From: Jejuia sp049889775
GTDB lineage: Bacteria > Bacteroidota > Bacteroidia > Flavobacteriales > Flavobacteriaceae
DNA length: 64,000 nucleotides
Assembly (NCBI GenBank): GCA_049889775.1
Contig: JBMHCT010000005.1
Location: 1 to 64,000, forward strand
Reading direction: 5' to 3'
Part shown: in pieces, positions 54,638 to 62,927 of the stretch
Layout: the number at the start of each line of letters is the position of its first letter
Numbering within the stretch: position 1 is the first letter of the stretch
The notes under the pieces: model-generated
Told to the model about the DNA's origin: nothing
Seen by the model: only the letters and a program-made list of their open reading frames with translations
The model's database searches: none
Made by a program: the position numbers and the translations under genes

Positions 54638-55784
54638 TTATAACTTTTATAGATTTTTTTACGTCTTCCGCAATGCGGCGCGCTTCATTTAAATCCTCAT
54701 TTACAATGGTGACATGCCCCATTTTTCTAAATGGTCGTGTTTGTTTCTTACCATAAATATGAGGTGTAACACCTTCCATGGTCATAATGGCTTCAATATT
54801 TTCATAAACCACATTGCCTGTATGCCCTTCCGCACCTACTAAATTTACCATAACGCCACCAACTTTACTATCGGTTCTGCCTAAAGGTAAATCTAAAATT
54901 GAACGTAAGTGTTGCTCAAATTGAGAAGTGTAACTGGCCTCAATGGTTTGATGGCCAGAGTTGTGTGGTCTTGGTGCTACTTCATTAATTAATATTTCAT
55001 CATCTTCAGTTTGAAACATTTCTACTGCCAATAACCCCACATGGTCAAATGCCCTTGAAACATCTAATGCAACTTCTCTTGCTTTTTTGGCTACATCATC
55101 AGAAATTCTCGCCGGACAAATCACATACTCCACCTGATTTGCTTCTGGATGGAATTCCATTTCAACCACAGGGAACGTTTTAATTTCACCAGATGCATTT
55201 CTCGCCACAATAACCGCCAATTCATTTTTAAAAGGTACTAGTTCTTCTGCAATACATTCGCCTTTTAGTAAGCCTTCTAAATCTGATAATTTTCGTACTA
55301 CTTTAACGCCATTACCATCATAACCAAATTGTGCAGCTTTCCACACAAATGGTAATGATAAGCCTCCGTTGTTTACAGCATCTTCAATCTCAGATAAATA
55401 CGCAAATCGTGTAAAAGGAGCAGTAGGTAATTGATTATCTACATAAAACAATTTCTGTTTTGCTTTATTTTGAATGGTTCGAAGCGTTTTAGAAGCTGGG
55501 TATACTTTTATGCCCTCTTTTTCAAGAGCTTCAAGAGCATCAACATTTACGTTTTCAATTTCAATAGTTAACACATGCACCCGTTTTCCAAAGTTATAAA
55601 CAGCATCAAAATCCATCAAATCCCCTAAATGAAATTCGTCACAAGCAATCTTGCAAGGCGCTTCTTTGCTGGCATCTAAAACACAAGTATAAATATCAAA
55701 TTTTCTTGTGTTATACAGCAGCATTTTTCCCAATTGTCCACCACCTAAAATACCAAGTTTAAAATTTGAAGAGAAGTAGTTCAT
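54630..55784 (-). CDS. purK: N5-carboxyaminoimidazole ribonucleotide synthase
   Basis: This ATP-grasp enzyme (384 aa) carboxylates AIR to N5-CAIR with ATP and bicarbonate. The nucleotide segment LGILGGGQLGKML (about 10-22) and the ATP-grasp motif EVAPRPHNSGHQTIEA are hallmarks. It is the upstream gene of the purK-purE pair and divergent from the hpt-adk gene. Confidence 0.95.
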   Translation of the reverse strand: MNYFSSNFKLGILGGGQLGKMLLYNTRKFDIYTCVLDASKEAPCKIACDEFHLGDLMDFDAVYNFGKRVHVLTIEIENVNVDALEALEKEGIKVYPASKTLRTIQNKAKQKLFYVDNQLPTAPFTRFAYLSEIEDAVNNGGLSLPFVWKAAQFGYDGNGVKVVRKLSDLEGLLKGECIAEELVPFKNELAVIVARNASGEIKTFPVVEMEFHPEANQVEYVICPARISDDVAKKAREVALDVSRAFDHVGLLAVEMFQTEDDEILINEVAPRPHNSGHQTIEASYTSQFEQHLRSILDLPLGRTDSKVGGVMVNLVGAEGHTGNVVYENIEAIMTMEGVTPHIYGKKQTRPFRKMGHVTIVNEDLNEARRIAEDVKKSIKVISE

Positions 55785-55893
55785 ATAATACTTTTTTTAT
55801 AAACCATGTTTACGCAACGCAAAAATACATTTAAATAACAAATTCTATTACCAAATCGTAAATCAAAACAAGCAAAATCCTTAATCATTTAAT

Positions 55894-55901
55894 TATCTTT
55901 G
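55894..55901 (+). promoter_or_regulatory. -7 element of hpt-adk
   Basis: TATCTTTG matches TAnnTTTG exactly, 20 bases before the GTG start. No -33 TTG is seen at the usual distance. Confidence 0.5.
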
Positions 55902-55921
55902 CACTTTTAAAAGTAAAAACG

Positions 55922-57031
55922 GTGCTAAAACTTCACGACAAATATTTTAAGCCATTTATTTCTGCAATGGAGATTGAAAAAGCCATTGATAAAATGGTTT
56001 TGGAAATTGCCAACGATTTAGGCGATGAGGTTCCAGTATTTGTGGGGATTCTGAATGGATCGTTTATGTTGACGAGCGATTTTGTAAAGAAATACCCCAA
56101 GCCTTGTGAGGTCACATTTATTAAACTGGCTTCTTATGAAGGCTTAAAATCTAGTGAAGATATTCAGCGGTTAATTGGATTAACACAAGATTTAACGGAT
56201 AGGACTGTTGTTATTCTTGAAGATATTATTGACACAGGAAAAACATTGGCAGAAGTGCATCGTATTTTTAAGAACGAAGCAGTAAAAACCCTTAAAATTG
56301 CGACACTTTTTTATAAGCCAGAAGCATACAAAAAAGACTTTAAATTACATTATATAGGTATTGAAATTCCTAATAAATTTATAGTGGGTTACGGACTGGA
56401 CTATGATAATTTAGGAAGAGATTTGCCAGAAGTTTACCAAATTAAAGAAACACAACACATGACCAACTTAGTACTATTTGGCCCTCCAGGAGCAGGAAAA
56501 GGCACACAAGCTAATTTTTTAAAGGAAAAATACAATCTTGTACATATTTCTACGGGAGATGTTTTTCGATATAATATGAAAAATGATACAGCTCTTGGCA
56601 TGCTTGCCAAATCTTACATAGAAAAAGGAGCTTTAGTTCCGGATCAAGTTACTATTGATATGTTGAATGCTGAGGTTGAAAAAAATGCGGATGCGAATGG
56701 TTTTCTTTTTGATGGCTTCCCAAGAACAAACGCTCAGGCTGAAGCATTAGATAACTTAATGAATAGTAAAGATTCTCAAATAAATGCAATGATTTCACTA
56801 GAAGTTGAAGATGAGATTTTAGTTGAACGACTTTTAAAAAGGGGAGAAACTAGTGGTAGGGCGGATGATGCAGATGAAGGAGTAATAAGAAATCGTTTAA
56901 AAGTGTATTATGATGAAACAGCCATTGTTGCTGATTATTATACTAATCAAGAAAAGTTTGTAGCTGTTGACGGTATAGGAACTGTTCAAGAAGTTACAGA
57001 GCGATTGAGTGCTGTTATTGATAAACTGTAA
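55922..57031 (+). CDS. Fused hypoxanthine phosphoribosyltransferase / adenylate kinase
   Basis: This is a single protein of 369 aa in one open frame. Residues 1-179 are a purine phosphoribosyltransferase with the PRPP motif VVILEDIIDTGKT (96-108). Residues 180-369 are an adenylate kinase with P-loop GPPGAGKGT (187-195), the DGFPRT motif, and a short lid (RGETSGRADDADE). Both act on purine nucleotides: IMP/GMP salvage, and AMP + ATP to 2 ADP. The start is GTG at 55922, as the first conserved residues (DKYFKPFI) lie before the next Met. An internal ATG (56459) starts the kinase part exactly. Confidence 0.92.
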   Translation: MLKLHDKYFKPFISAMEIEKAIDKMVLEIANDLGDEVPVFVGILNGSFMLTSDFVKKYPKPCEVTFIKLASYEGLKSSEDIQRLIGLTQDLTDRTVVILEDIIDTGKTLAEVHRIFKNEAVKTLKIATLFYKPEAYKKDFKLHYIGIEIPNKFIVGYGLDYDNLGRDLPEVYQIKETQHMTNLVLFGPPGAGKGTQANFLKEKYNLVHISTGDVFRYNMKNDTALGMLAKSYIEKGALVPDQVTIDMLNAEVEKNADANGFLFDGFPRTNAQAEALDNLMNSKDSQINAMISLEVEDEILVERLLKRGETSGRADDADEGVIRNRLKVYYDETAIVADYYTNQEKFVAVDGIGTVQEVTERLSAVIDKL

Positions 57032-57255
57032 TGGAAGTGCTCGTTAGTGATTTTAGTTTAGGTCTCGGCCTTTTCCAGCTTTCACTGCTTATTATTGCTA
57101 TTTTTCCATTAGTTGCCCTAATAAGTATTTTAAAAAACGAATTTCCAAACAATGATAAGTTAATTTGGATTTTGGTTACTCTTTTTTTGCCATTGATAGG
57201 AGCGCTATTATATTTTCTCATTGGTAGAAAGAACAGGCTAAAGAAAACCTCTTGA
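57031..57255 (+). CDS. Small PLD_N-type membrane protein
   Basis: The protein (74 aa) has two membrane helices (about 15-35 and 44-65) with NNDKLIWILVTLFLPLIGALLYFLIGR, the pattern of the phospholipase-D N-terminal (PLDc_N) family. Its ATG overlaps the hpt-adk stop by one base (TAATG), so it is translationally coupled. It may be a membrane partner of unknown role; obgE follows after 29 bases. Confidence 0.85.
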   Translation: MEVLVSDFSLGLGLFQLSLLIIAIFPLVALISILKNEFPNNDKLIWILVTLFLPLIGALLYFLIGRKNRLKKTS

Positions 57256-57284
57256 TGCGCTACTTGCGCTTTTAAACTAACATC

Positions 57285-58283
57285 ATGACTGAGGGAAATT
57301 TTGTAGACTACGTAAAAATGTATGTCGCTTCTGGTAAAGGAGGGCAAGGTTCTGCACATTTACATCGCGAAAAATATATAGCTAAAGGTGGGCCAGATGG
57401 AGGTGATGGTGGTCGCGGTGGCCATGTCATCATAAGAGGGAATTCTAATCTTTGGACACTTCATCATTTAAAATTTAAAAAACACATTCGCGCTGGTCAT
57501 GGGGAACATGGTAGTAGCAGCCGTAGCACAGGAGCCGATGGGGAGGATGCCTACATCGAAGTACCTTTAGGAACTGTGGTGCGAGATACAGAAACCAATG
57601 CTGTAATTTTTGAAATCACCAAACATGACGAAGAAAAGGTAATTGTAGAAGGCGGAAAAGGCGGTTTGGGTAATTGGCATTTTAAGTCGGCCACTAATCA
57701 AACGCCTCGTTATGCACAACCTGGGTTGCCCATGGAGGAGAAATACATTACCATGGAGCTTAAAGTGCTGGCAGATGTTGGGTTGGTAGGTTTTCCAAAT
57801 GCCGGAAAATCCACCCTGCTTTCTGTTATCACATCGGCAAAACCTAAAATTGCCGATTATGAATTCACTACTTTAAAACCCAATTTAGGGATAGTAGAGT
57901 ATCGCGATTTTCAAACCTTTGTAATGGCAGATATCCCTGGGATTATTGAGGGTGCTGCCGAAGGTAAAGGTCTGGGACATTACTTTTTGCGACATATTGA
58001 ACGCAATTCTATACTCTTATTTCTAATCCCAGCAGATGCAAACGACATTAAAAACCAATACGACATTCTTTTGGATGAGTTGAGACGCTACAACCCCGAA
58101 ATGCTGGATAAAGAGCGTTTAATTGCGATTTCAAAATGCGATATGTTGGACAATGAGTTGAAAAAAGAGTTGCAATCAGAATTAAATACCACATTACCTA
58201 TTCCATATGTTCTCATATCTTCTGTGGCACAACAAGGTATCACAGAACTTAAGGATCGTCTTTGGAAAATGTTGAATAATTAG
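57285..58283 (+). CDS. obgE: GTPase ObgE/CgtA
   Basis: This conserved GTPase (332 aa) acts in 50S ribosome assembly. The Obg fold (1-158) is rich in glycine (GGPDGGDGGRGG, GGKGGLGN). The G domain (about 160-330) has the G1 motif GFPNAGKST, the G3 motif DIPGIIEGA and the G4 motif SKCDML. The C-terminal OCT domain is absent, as in many relatives. It follows the hpt-adk and PLD_N genes on one strand. Confidence 0.96.
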   Translation: MTEGNFVDYVKMYVASGKGGQGSAHLHREKYIAKGGPDGGDGGRGGHVIIRGNSNLWTLHHLKFKKHIRAGHGEHGSSSRSTGADGEDAYIEVPLGTVVRDTETNAVIFEITKHDEEKVIVEGGKGGLGNWHFKSATNQTPRYAQPGLPMEEKYITMELKVLADVGLVGFPNAGKSTLLSVITSAKPKIADYEFTTLKPNLGIVEYRDFQTFVMADIPGIIEGAAEGKGLGHYFLRHIERNSILLFLIPADANDIKNQYDILLDELRRYNPEMLDKERLIAISKCDMLDNELKKELQSELNTTLPIPYVLISSVAQQGITELKDRLWKMLNN

Positions 58284-58418
58284 GGCGTTACCTGTGGTTC
58301 GGGCTTTACTCATTGATTTACATTTTAAATTAATGAATTCGTGAATGTAAACATTTCACTACTCAATACCTCCTACGTCGGGGATTTCAAACATGCCGTT
58401 CAATCTCTAACGCGGGCG
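58283..58418 (-). repeat. dispersed intergenic repeat, copy D
   Basis: It starts at the last base of the obgE stop and fills the gap to 58424. It has GGGCGTTACC...TTCGGGCTTTACT at its left and ACATGCCGTTCAATCTCTAACGCGGG at its right, as in copy C and in the same orientation. The middle differs, with an AT-rich insert in place of the shared block. Confidence 0.7.
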
Positions 58419-58424
58419 TACTTG

Positions 58425-59549
58425 CTAAAATCGCTCATTAATCCAATCTGCAATCAATGCTAATGCACTTGGGGCAAAAGTTTCTTCAATGGTTTTGTAC
58501 TCCTCTAAACTACCTGTTTTAGAGGTTTGAAACAGGTGATTCAAATCTTGTAATTTCTCAATGCTAACATCTTTATTGCCAGATTTTGTTAAAGCCTTTT
58601 CAATAAGAGGTAAATTAACTTCAGGTAGCACCTGTACATCCTTGCTGCCGTTTAAAACTAAAATAGGACACGTCGTCTTCTCAAGAAATTCCCGTGGTTC
58701 AATTCTAATAAATTCCATAAGCCACTTCGATTCTAAAACTTTAAATTGTTGCTCAATCAAAGCTTGAGTAATATAAGGTGTCATTACCGAGGTTGGGTTT
58801 TCCGTTTTAAAATTATTAAAACTTGTTGTGATTTTAGCTTTAATCGTGTCTTGGTTGGTATTGTTTAGAATAATATCATACACCATACCCGCCAACTTAT
58901 CATTTTCGTCTAGTACCATTTTAGGTGTTCCGCGTAATTCCATCATTTTCCGAGATTGTGTTTTTAAAATCTCACCACCATTTACTCCAGTTCCTGCTAG
59001 CAAAATGGCAAAGGCGACATCCTTATTTTTTGATGCTACAATTGGCGCAATTAAACCGCCTTCACTATGGCCAATTAATCCAATCTTCTTGGTGTCAATA
59101 TCTTTTCGTGTTTTTAAAAAAGCGAGGGCCGCATCCACATCCGAAGCAAAATCAAACGAAGTGGCATCTTTAAATTTACCCTCAGATTCTGCAATGCCTC
59201 TATCATCATACCTCAAAACAGCAATGCCATTTCTGGTTAAATAATCAGATAGCACTAAAAATGGCTTTTGGTTAAATTGTTTAATAAAAGCATCTCTATT
59301 TTGCGGGCCAGAACCACTAATTAAAATGGCTACTGCTGGATTGTTTTTATCTTTTGGAATGGTTAACGTACCTGCTAATACAATACTATCGGCAGTTGGG
59401 TTTACAAACGTAATATCTTCTGAAATATATGCCAGAGGTGCAGTAGGTTCTTGAGGTCTTTTTTCTTGGGCTAACATAGTACTAGTACTTTTCAGTACTA
59501 AAAGCAAAAAGATATAGGACGGTTTTATTAAAAGAGTGAGGCTTCGCAT
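58425..59549 (-). CDS. Exported alpha/beta hydrolase (S9-like)
   Basis: This exported hydrolase (374 aa) has a signal peptide ending near residue 28 (TMLAQ), the nucleophile elbow GLIGHSEGG with Ser162, an oxyanion segment LISGSGPQNRD, and a likely acid-base pair in LNGSKDVQVLP (Asp) and DLNHLFQ (His). The substrate is an ester or peptide; unknown. It is divergent from the DUF4136 gene. Confidence 0.87.
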   Translation of the reverse strand: MRSLTLLIKPSYIFLLLVLKSTSTMLAQEKRPQEPTAPLAYISEDITFVNPTADSIVLAGTLTIPKDKNNPAVAILISGSGPQNRDAFIKQFNQKPFLVLSDYLTRNGIAVLRYDDRGIAESEGKFKDATSFDFASDVDAALAFLKTRKDIDTKKIGLIGHSEGGLIAPIVASKNKDVAFAILLAGTGVNGGEILKTQSRKMMELRGTPKMVLDENDKLAGMVYDIILNNTNQDTIKAKITTSFNNFKTENPTSVMTPYITQALIEQQFKVLESKWLMEFIRIEPREFLEKTTCPILVLNGSKDVQVLPEVNLPLIEKALTKSGNKDVSIEKLQDLNHLFQTSKTGSLEEYKTIEETFAPSALALIADWINERF

Positions 59550-59595
59550 AAGAAATGGAATAATTTTTGACTAACTTTATTTAAAAATAAGCATT

Positions 59596-60117
59596 ATGAA
59601 ACGATTTTTAGCAGTCATCGTAGTTTTTGTGTTGACATCCTGTGCGCCGATTTATGTGAATTATGATTATGATAAAACAGTAGATTTTTCAAAATATAAA
59701 ACCTACCAATATTTTGGTGATATGGATACAGGTATGAGTGAGTTGGATACGAAACGCTTGCTAGATGCGCTGGATAAGAAGTTGGCTGCAAGTGGATTTA
59801 CAATTTTAGAAAATCCTGATTTTCTGGTGGATATAAAAACTACTGAGTTTAGAAATGCCCCACAAGAAACAGTTGGTGTTGGCGTTGGTGGAGGCGGTGG
59901 TAATGTTGGTGGAGGTATTTCTATCGGATTGCCCATAGGTCAATCTAATATGACAAGACAGATTATTTTTGATTTTGTGGATGCTGAAAATAAGCAGTTG
60001 TTTTGGCAAGCTAAAAGCGAATCTAATTATAACCCAAACACAACGCCGCTAAAAAAGGAAGAACGTTTTATAGCCATTGTGGATAAGGTATTTAAAACGT
60101 TTCCGCCAAAATCTTGA
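59596..60117 (+). CDS. DUF4136 lipoprotein
   Basis: The protein (173 aa) has a lipobox (VLTSCAP), then a DUF4136 domain: VDFSKYKTYQYFGD and the late ERFIAIVDKVFKTFPP. A glycine-rich stretch (about 94-108) sits in the middle. The function is unknown; it is thought to be an envelope lipoprotein. It stands alone between two other genes. Confidence 0.85.
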   Translation: MKRFLAVIVVFVLTSCAPIYVNYDYDKTVDFSKYKTYQYFGDMDTGMSELDTKRLLDALDKKLAASGFTILENPDFLVDIKTTEFRNAPQETVGVGVGGGGGNVGGGISIGLPIGQSNMTRQIIFDFVDAENKQLFWQAKSESNYNPNTTPLKKEERFIAIVDKVFKTFPPKS

Positions 60118-60179
60118 TAAACTTTAATTTTTGTGTGCTTTTAAAACGAGTTTTGTAGCTTTACTGAAACGTAAAATCT

Positions 60180-60905
60180 ATGAATGAGATAAAAGGAAAA
60201 GTTGCTTTAATTACTGGTGGTTCCAAAGGCATAGGTTATGGGGTCGCCGAAGCATTGTTAGCTAATGGCGTAAATGTTGCTGTTACCAGTAGGAACGAGG
60301 ACGCTGCAAAACAAGCCGCAGATACTTTAAATAGCTCTAAAACTACTGAAGCTGGAGCTATCGGTGTTTCAGCAGATGTTAGAGATTTTGAAAGTCAACT
60401 TCAAGCGGTTGCCACTGTTGAAAAGGAGTTTGGTAAGTTGGATATCATCGTAGCAAATGCAGGTTTAGGCATTTTTGGTAGTATTGAAAATATATCTGTT
60501 GAGGATTGGAATACAGTAATTGAAACAAACTTAACAGGAGTGTTTTATTCTATAAAGGCTGGAGTAGAAGCTCTTAAATCTTCACAAGGATATTTTATTA
60601 CCATTTCTAGTTTAGCTGGTACAAATTTCTTTGCAGGAGGTGCAGCATATAACGCCAGTAAATTTGGAGTAACCGGATTTACGCAAGCTGTTATGCTAGA
60701 TTTACGAAAATATGGCGTTAAAGTGAGTACCATTATGCCAGGATCTGTCGCTACATATTTTAATGATAATGAACCAGGAGATAAGGATTCGTGGAAAATT
60801 CAAATTGAAGATATTGGTAAGTTAGTGGTAGATCTTTTAGAAATGCATCCAAGAACATTACCAAGTAAAATTGAAGTAAGACCAACTACACCACCATCCA
60901 AATAA
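60180..60905 (+). CDS. Short-chain dehydrogenase (FabG-like)
   Basis: This SDR (241 aa) has TGGSKGIGYG (nucleotide), NAGLGIFG, ISSLAG (Ser) and YNASKFG (Tyr/Lys). It is close to 3-oxoacyl-ACP reductase-type proteins, but the substrate is unknown. It is convergent with the M64 protease gene, 3 bases apart. Confidence 0.88.
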   Translation: MNEIKGKVALITGGSKGIGYGVAEALLANGVNVAVTSRNEDAAKQAADTLNSSKTTEAGAIGVSADVRDFESQLQAVATVEKEFGKLDIIVANAGLGIFGSIENISVEDWNTVIETNLTGVFYSIKAGVEALKSSQGYFITISSLAGTNFFAGGAAYNASKFGVTGFTQAVMLDLRKYGVKVSTIMPGSVATYFNDNEPGDKDSWKIQIEDIGKLVVDLLEMHPRTLPSKIEVRPTTPPSK

Positions 60906-60908
60906 TAA

Positions 60909-62327
60909 CTATTGCTTTACAAGTTTTCGGCTAGTGAGAAGTAAATTATTGTCATATACATTTGCAACGTAAATACCGGAGCTTAAATTGCTAACATCAA
61001 TGGTTTCTTTGGCGTTGCTAGAAAACTGTTGCAGCTTTAAACGTTTACCATCTAGACTGGTAATTTCAACTTTTAGAGATGCTACAGACTTTGTGCCTAC
61101 TTTAAGATTTACTAAAGCATTTGTAGGGTTAGGATATAGTGAAATAGTGTAATTATTTTTACTTGCTTCAATATCTCGGATGCCAAGTGTTGAGTAACTT
61201 ATCATCCAAGTTAATGTATGTACGTGTACGGTGTTATTGGTATCTAGCCTTAACATAGGGCTTTCGTCTGTAATTACAGCTGTTAGCGTGTTGCTACCTT
61301 CAACTAAATCCGTTTCTAAAACTGATACGGTATCAACATTATTTCCAAAATTATTACCATTTAGTGTCCATATAGGCTCAAGTGTGTTGGGATTAGGTTG
61401 TATTAGAGTTAATGTAAATTCAACGGGAAATGTTGGGTTATCTATGGAACTGCTATTGTCAGGAGTATAACTATCTATTACAGATAATAATTCATGAATT
61501 TTTTCAATCATTCCCTCTTTGCACACGGCGCAAAAAGGATTGTTTAGGGCTTCCATTTTGCAAGCAACTTGCCGTGGTTTATACCAAGTTGCAGGAACTC
61601 CTGAGTTTCCGTAAGGATAAATACCGATACCATTATCATTTAACCAATTTTTCCATTTTATGGTTGAAGGGTCTGAGTTTTGTGTCATATTTTTAGCTTC
61701 GCCATAAAATACATCAGGTAATAGATATTCATCTTTTAGGTTAAACATTGAATGCCCTAACTCATGAATTGAAATTTCGTTGGAAGTTGTTGAAGAAATT
61801 GGAAACTGACCTCCAGTTCCGCCATATTCTGAGGTGTTTACTAATAATAATGCCTGATCATAGGTTGGAAAATTATCTGCCAACACCGAAATAATTTTTG
61901 CTTCGGCACTAGCGGCATCCGCATAATCTATCCCGTAGTACAAAAATCTGTGAAACCCAAAAGCGTCAAAAGTCGCATTAAAATAGGTGTCAACATTAAT
62001 TACAGGAATATTAAGTGGTTCCGTTACATCGGTTGCGGTTCCGGGGTGATCTGCACCACTTTCGTTTGAGGGTACCTTAATAATATGCACATTGAAGAAG
62101 TCGCTATACTCTGCAAAAGGTGATTGAGCGAACATATCAGTCACCAAACTTTCAGCATCACTTTTAAAGGTATCCAACTCGCTTTCTTGGTAACCTTCAC
62201 TTAAAATAACAAGATTAATACGTTTATCATTGTCCCCTGAGGATTTAATGGTTTCTACATCAAACACCTGGGAAAAAAAGGTTTGATAAAAAAAGAGACT
62301 CACTAAAAGTAAAAGATAATGCTTCAT
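60909..62327 (-). CDS. Secreted M64 metalloprotease with type IX sorting domain
   Basis: This exported zinc protease (472 aa) has a signal peptide (1-20, ending FFSQ), the M64 (IgA peptidase) domain with zinc motif H188-E-L-G-H192 followed by LKDEY (third ligand Asp199), and a C-terminal type A sorting domain (about 396-472, starting SLYPNPTNALVNL and ending RKLVKQ). The sorting domain marks it as a client of the type IX system, whose PorU and PorV are encoded at 13829-18986. Its start overlaps the upstream lipoprotein gene by 4 bases (ATGA), so the two are coupled. Confidence 0.9.
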   Translation of the reverse strand: MKHYLLLLVSLFFYQTFFSQVFDVETIKSSGDNDKRINLVILSEGYQESELDTFKSDAESLVTDMFAQSPFAEYSDFFNVHIIKVPSNESGADHPGTATDVTEPLNIPVINVDTYFNATFDAFGFHRFLYYGIDYADAASAEAKIISVLADNFPTYDQALLLVNTSEYGGTGGQFPISSTTSNEISIHELGHSMFNLKDEYLLPDVFYGEAKNMTQNSDPSTIKWKNWLNDNGIGIYPYGNSGVPATWYKPRQVACKMEALNNPFCAVCKEGMIEKIHELLSVIDSYTPDNSSSIDNPTFPVEFTLTLIQPNPNTLEPIWTLNGNNFGNNVDTVSVLETDLVEGSNTLTAVITDESPMLRLDTNNTVHVHTLTWMISYSTLGIRDIEASKNNYTISLYPNPTNALVNLKVGTKSVASLKVEITSLDGKRLKLQQFSSNAKETIDVSNLSSGIYVANVYDNNLLLTSRKLVKQ

Positions 62328-62842
62328 AATTCAGTTACTTTAGTTAATATGTATGGATCACTTTGTTCACTAACATCTGTTATGGAGATAGACTGAGTTT
62401 CAGGATATAACTGTAACCTTACTGTGAATTCTGAACTATCTAATTCCATAGCAATAGCCTTGAAGTTTTTGGAATCATCCAAATATTCTAATGTTTTATG
62501 CAAAGGATTCCGAATTAATGTTTGAGATACAATAGACGCTTCCCCATTAAGTTGAGAGCATATCAAATCCTCAGAATTTCCTTCACCATCCACAAGTGTT
62601 CTATGAGATTTCAATGATCCTTCTACTTTTTTTGAGGTTAAAAGTCTTATGTTTTTGTTGCCATTGGCGTCTTTTTTAATGGCGTAGTTCAGAAAAACGA
62701 TTCGTTCTGGTTTATCTTTTATTTCATCAACTTTTGAAGCAACTGCAGGTTTCGCGGTTTTACAACATAACATCATCATACTGCAAAGGATTGATATCAA
62801 TAGGTTTTTAAAATAATAGGTTTTAGGGCGTTTGTAGCTCAT
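62324..62842 (-). CDS. Small lipoprotein, unknown function
   Basis: This protein (172 aa from ATG 62842) has a hydrophobic signal with a Cys-rich lipobox (MMMLCC), then a soluble domain of unknown fold. An ATG at 62863 gives 7 more residues but abuts a palindrome. It is encoded directly ahead of the M64 protease with overlapping ends, so it may be an inhibitor, chaperone or partner of it. Confidence 0.62.
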   Translation of the reverse strand: MSYKRPKTYYFKNLLISILCSMMMLCCKTAKPAVASKVDEIKDKPERIVFLNYAIKKDANGNKNIRLLTSKKVEGSLKSHRTLVDGEGNSEDLICSQLNGEASIVSQTLIRNPLHKTLEYLDDSKNFKAIAMELDSSEFTVRLQLYPETQSISITDVSEQSDPYILTKVTEL

Positions 62843-62862
62843 GACTTTTTGGGTTAAAGGCA

Positions 62863-62878
62863 TTTACAATATTGTAAA
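62863..62878. promoter_or_regulatory. 16-bp perfect palindrome upstream of the lipoprotein gene
   Basis: TTTACAAT-ATTGTAAA is a perfect palindrome, about 21 bases ahead of the start used for the lipoprotein-protease pair. It could be an operator. Confidence 0.4.
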
Positions 62879-62927
62879 GATAAAAAAATACGATAAGTCT
62901 TATAATTTACGCTTTTTTTAAAGACAA

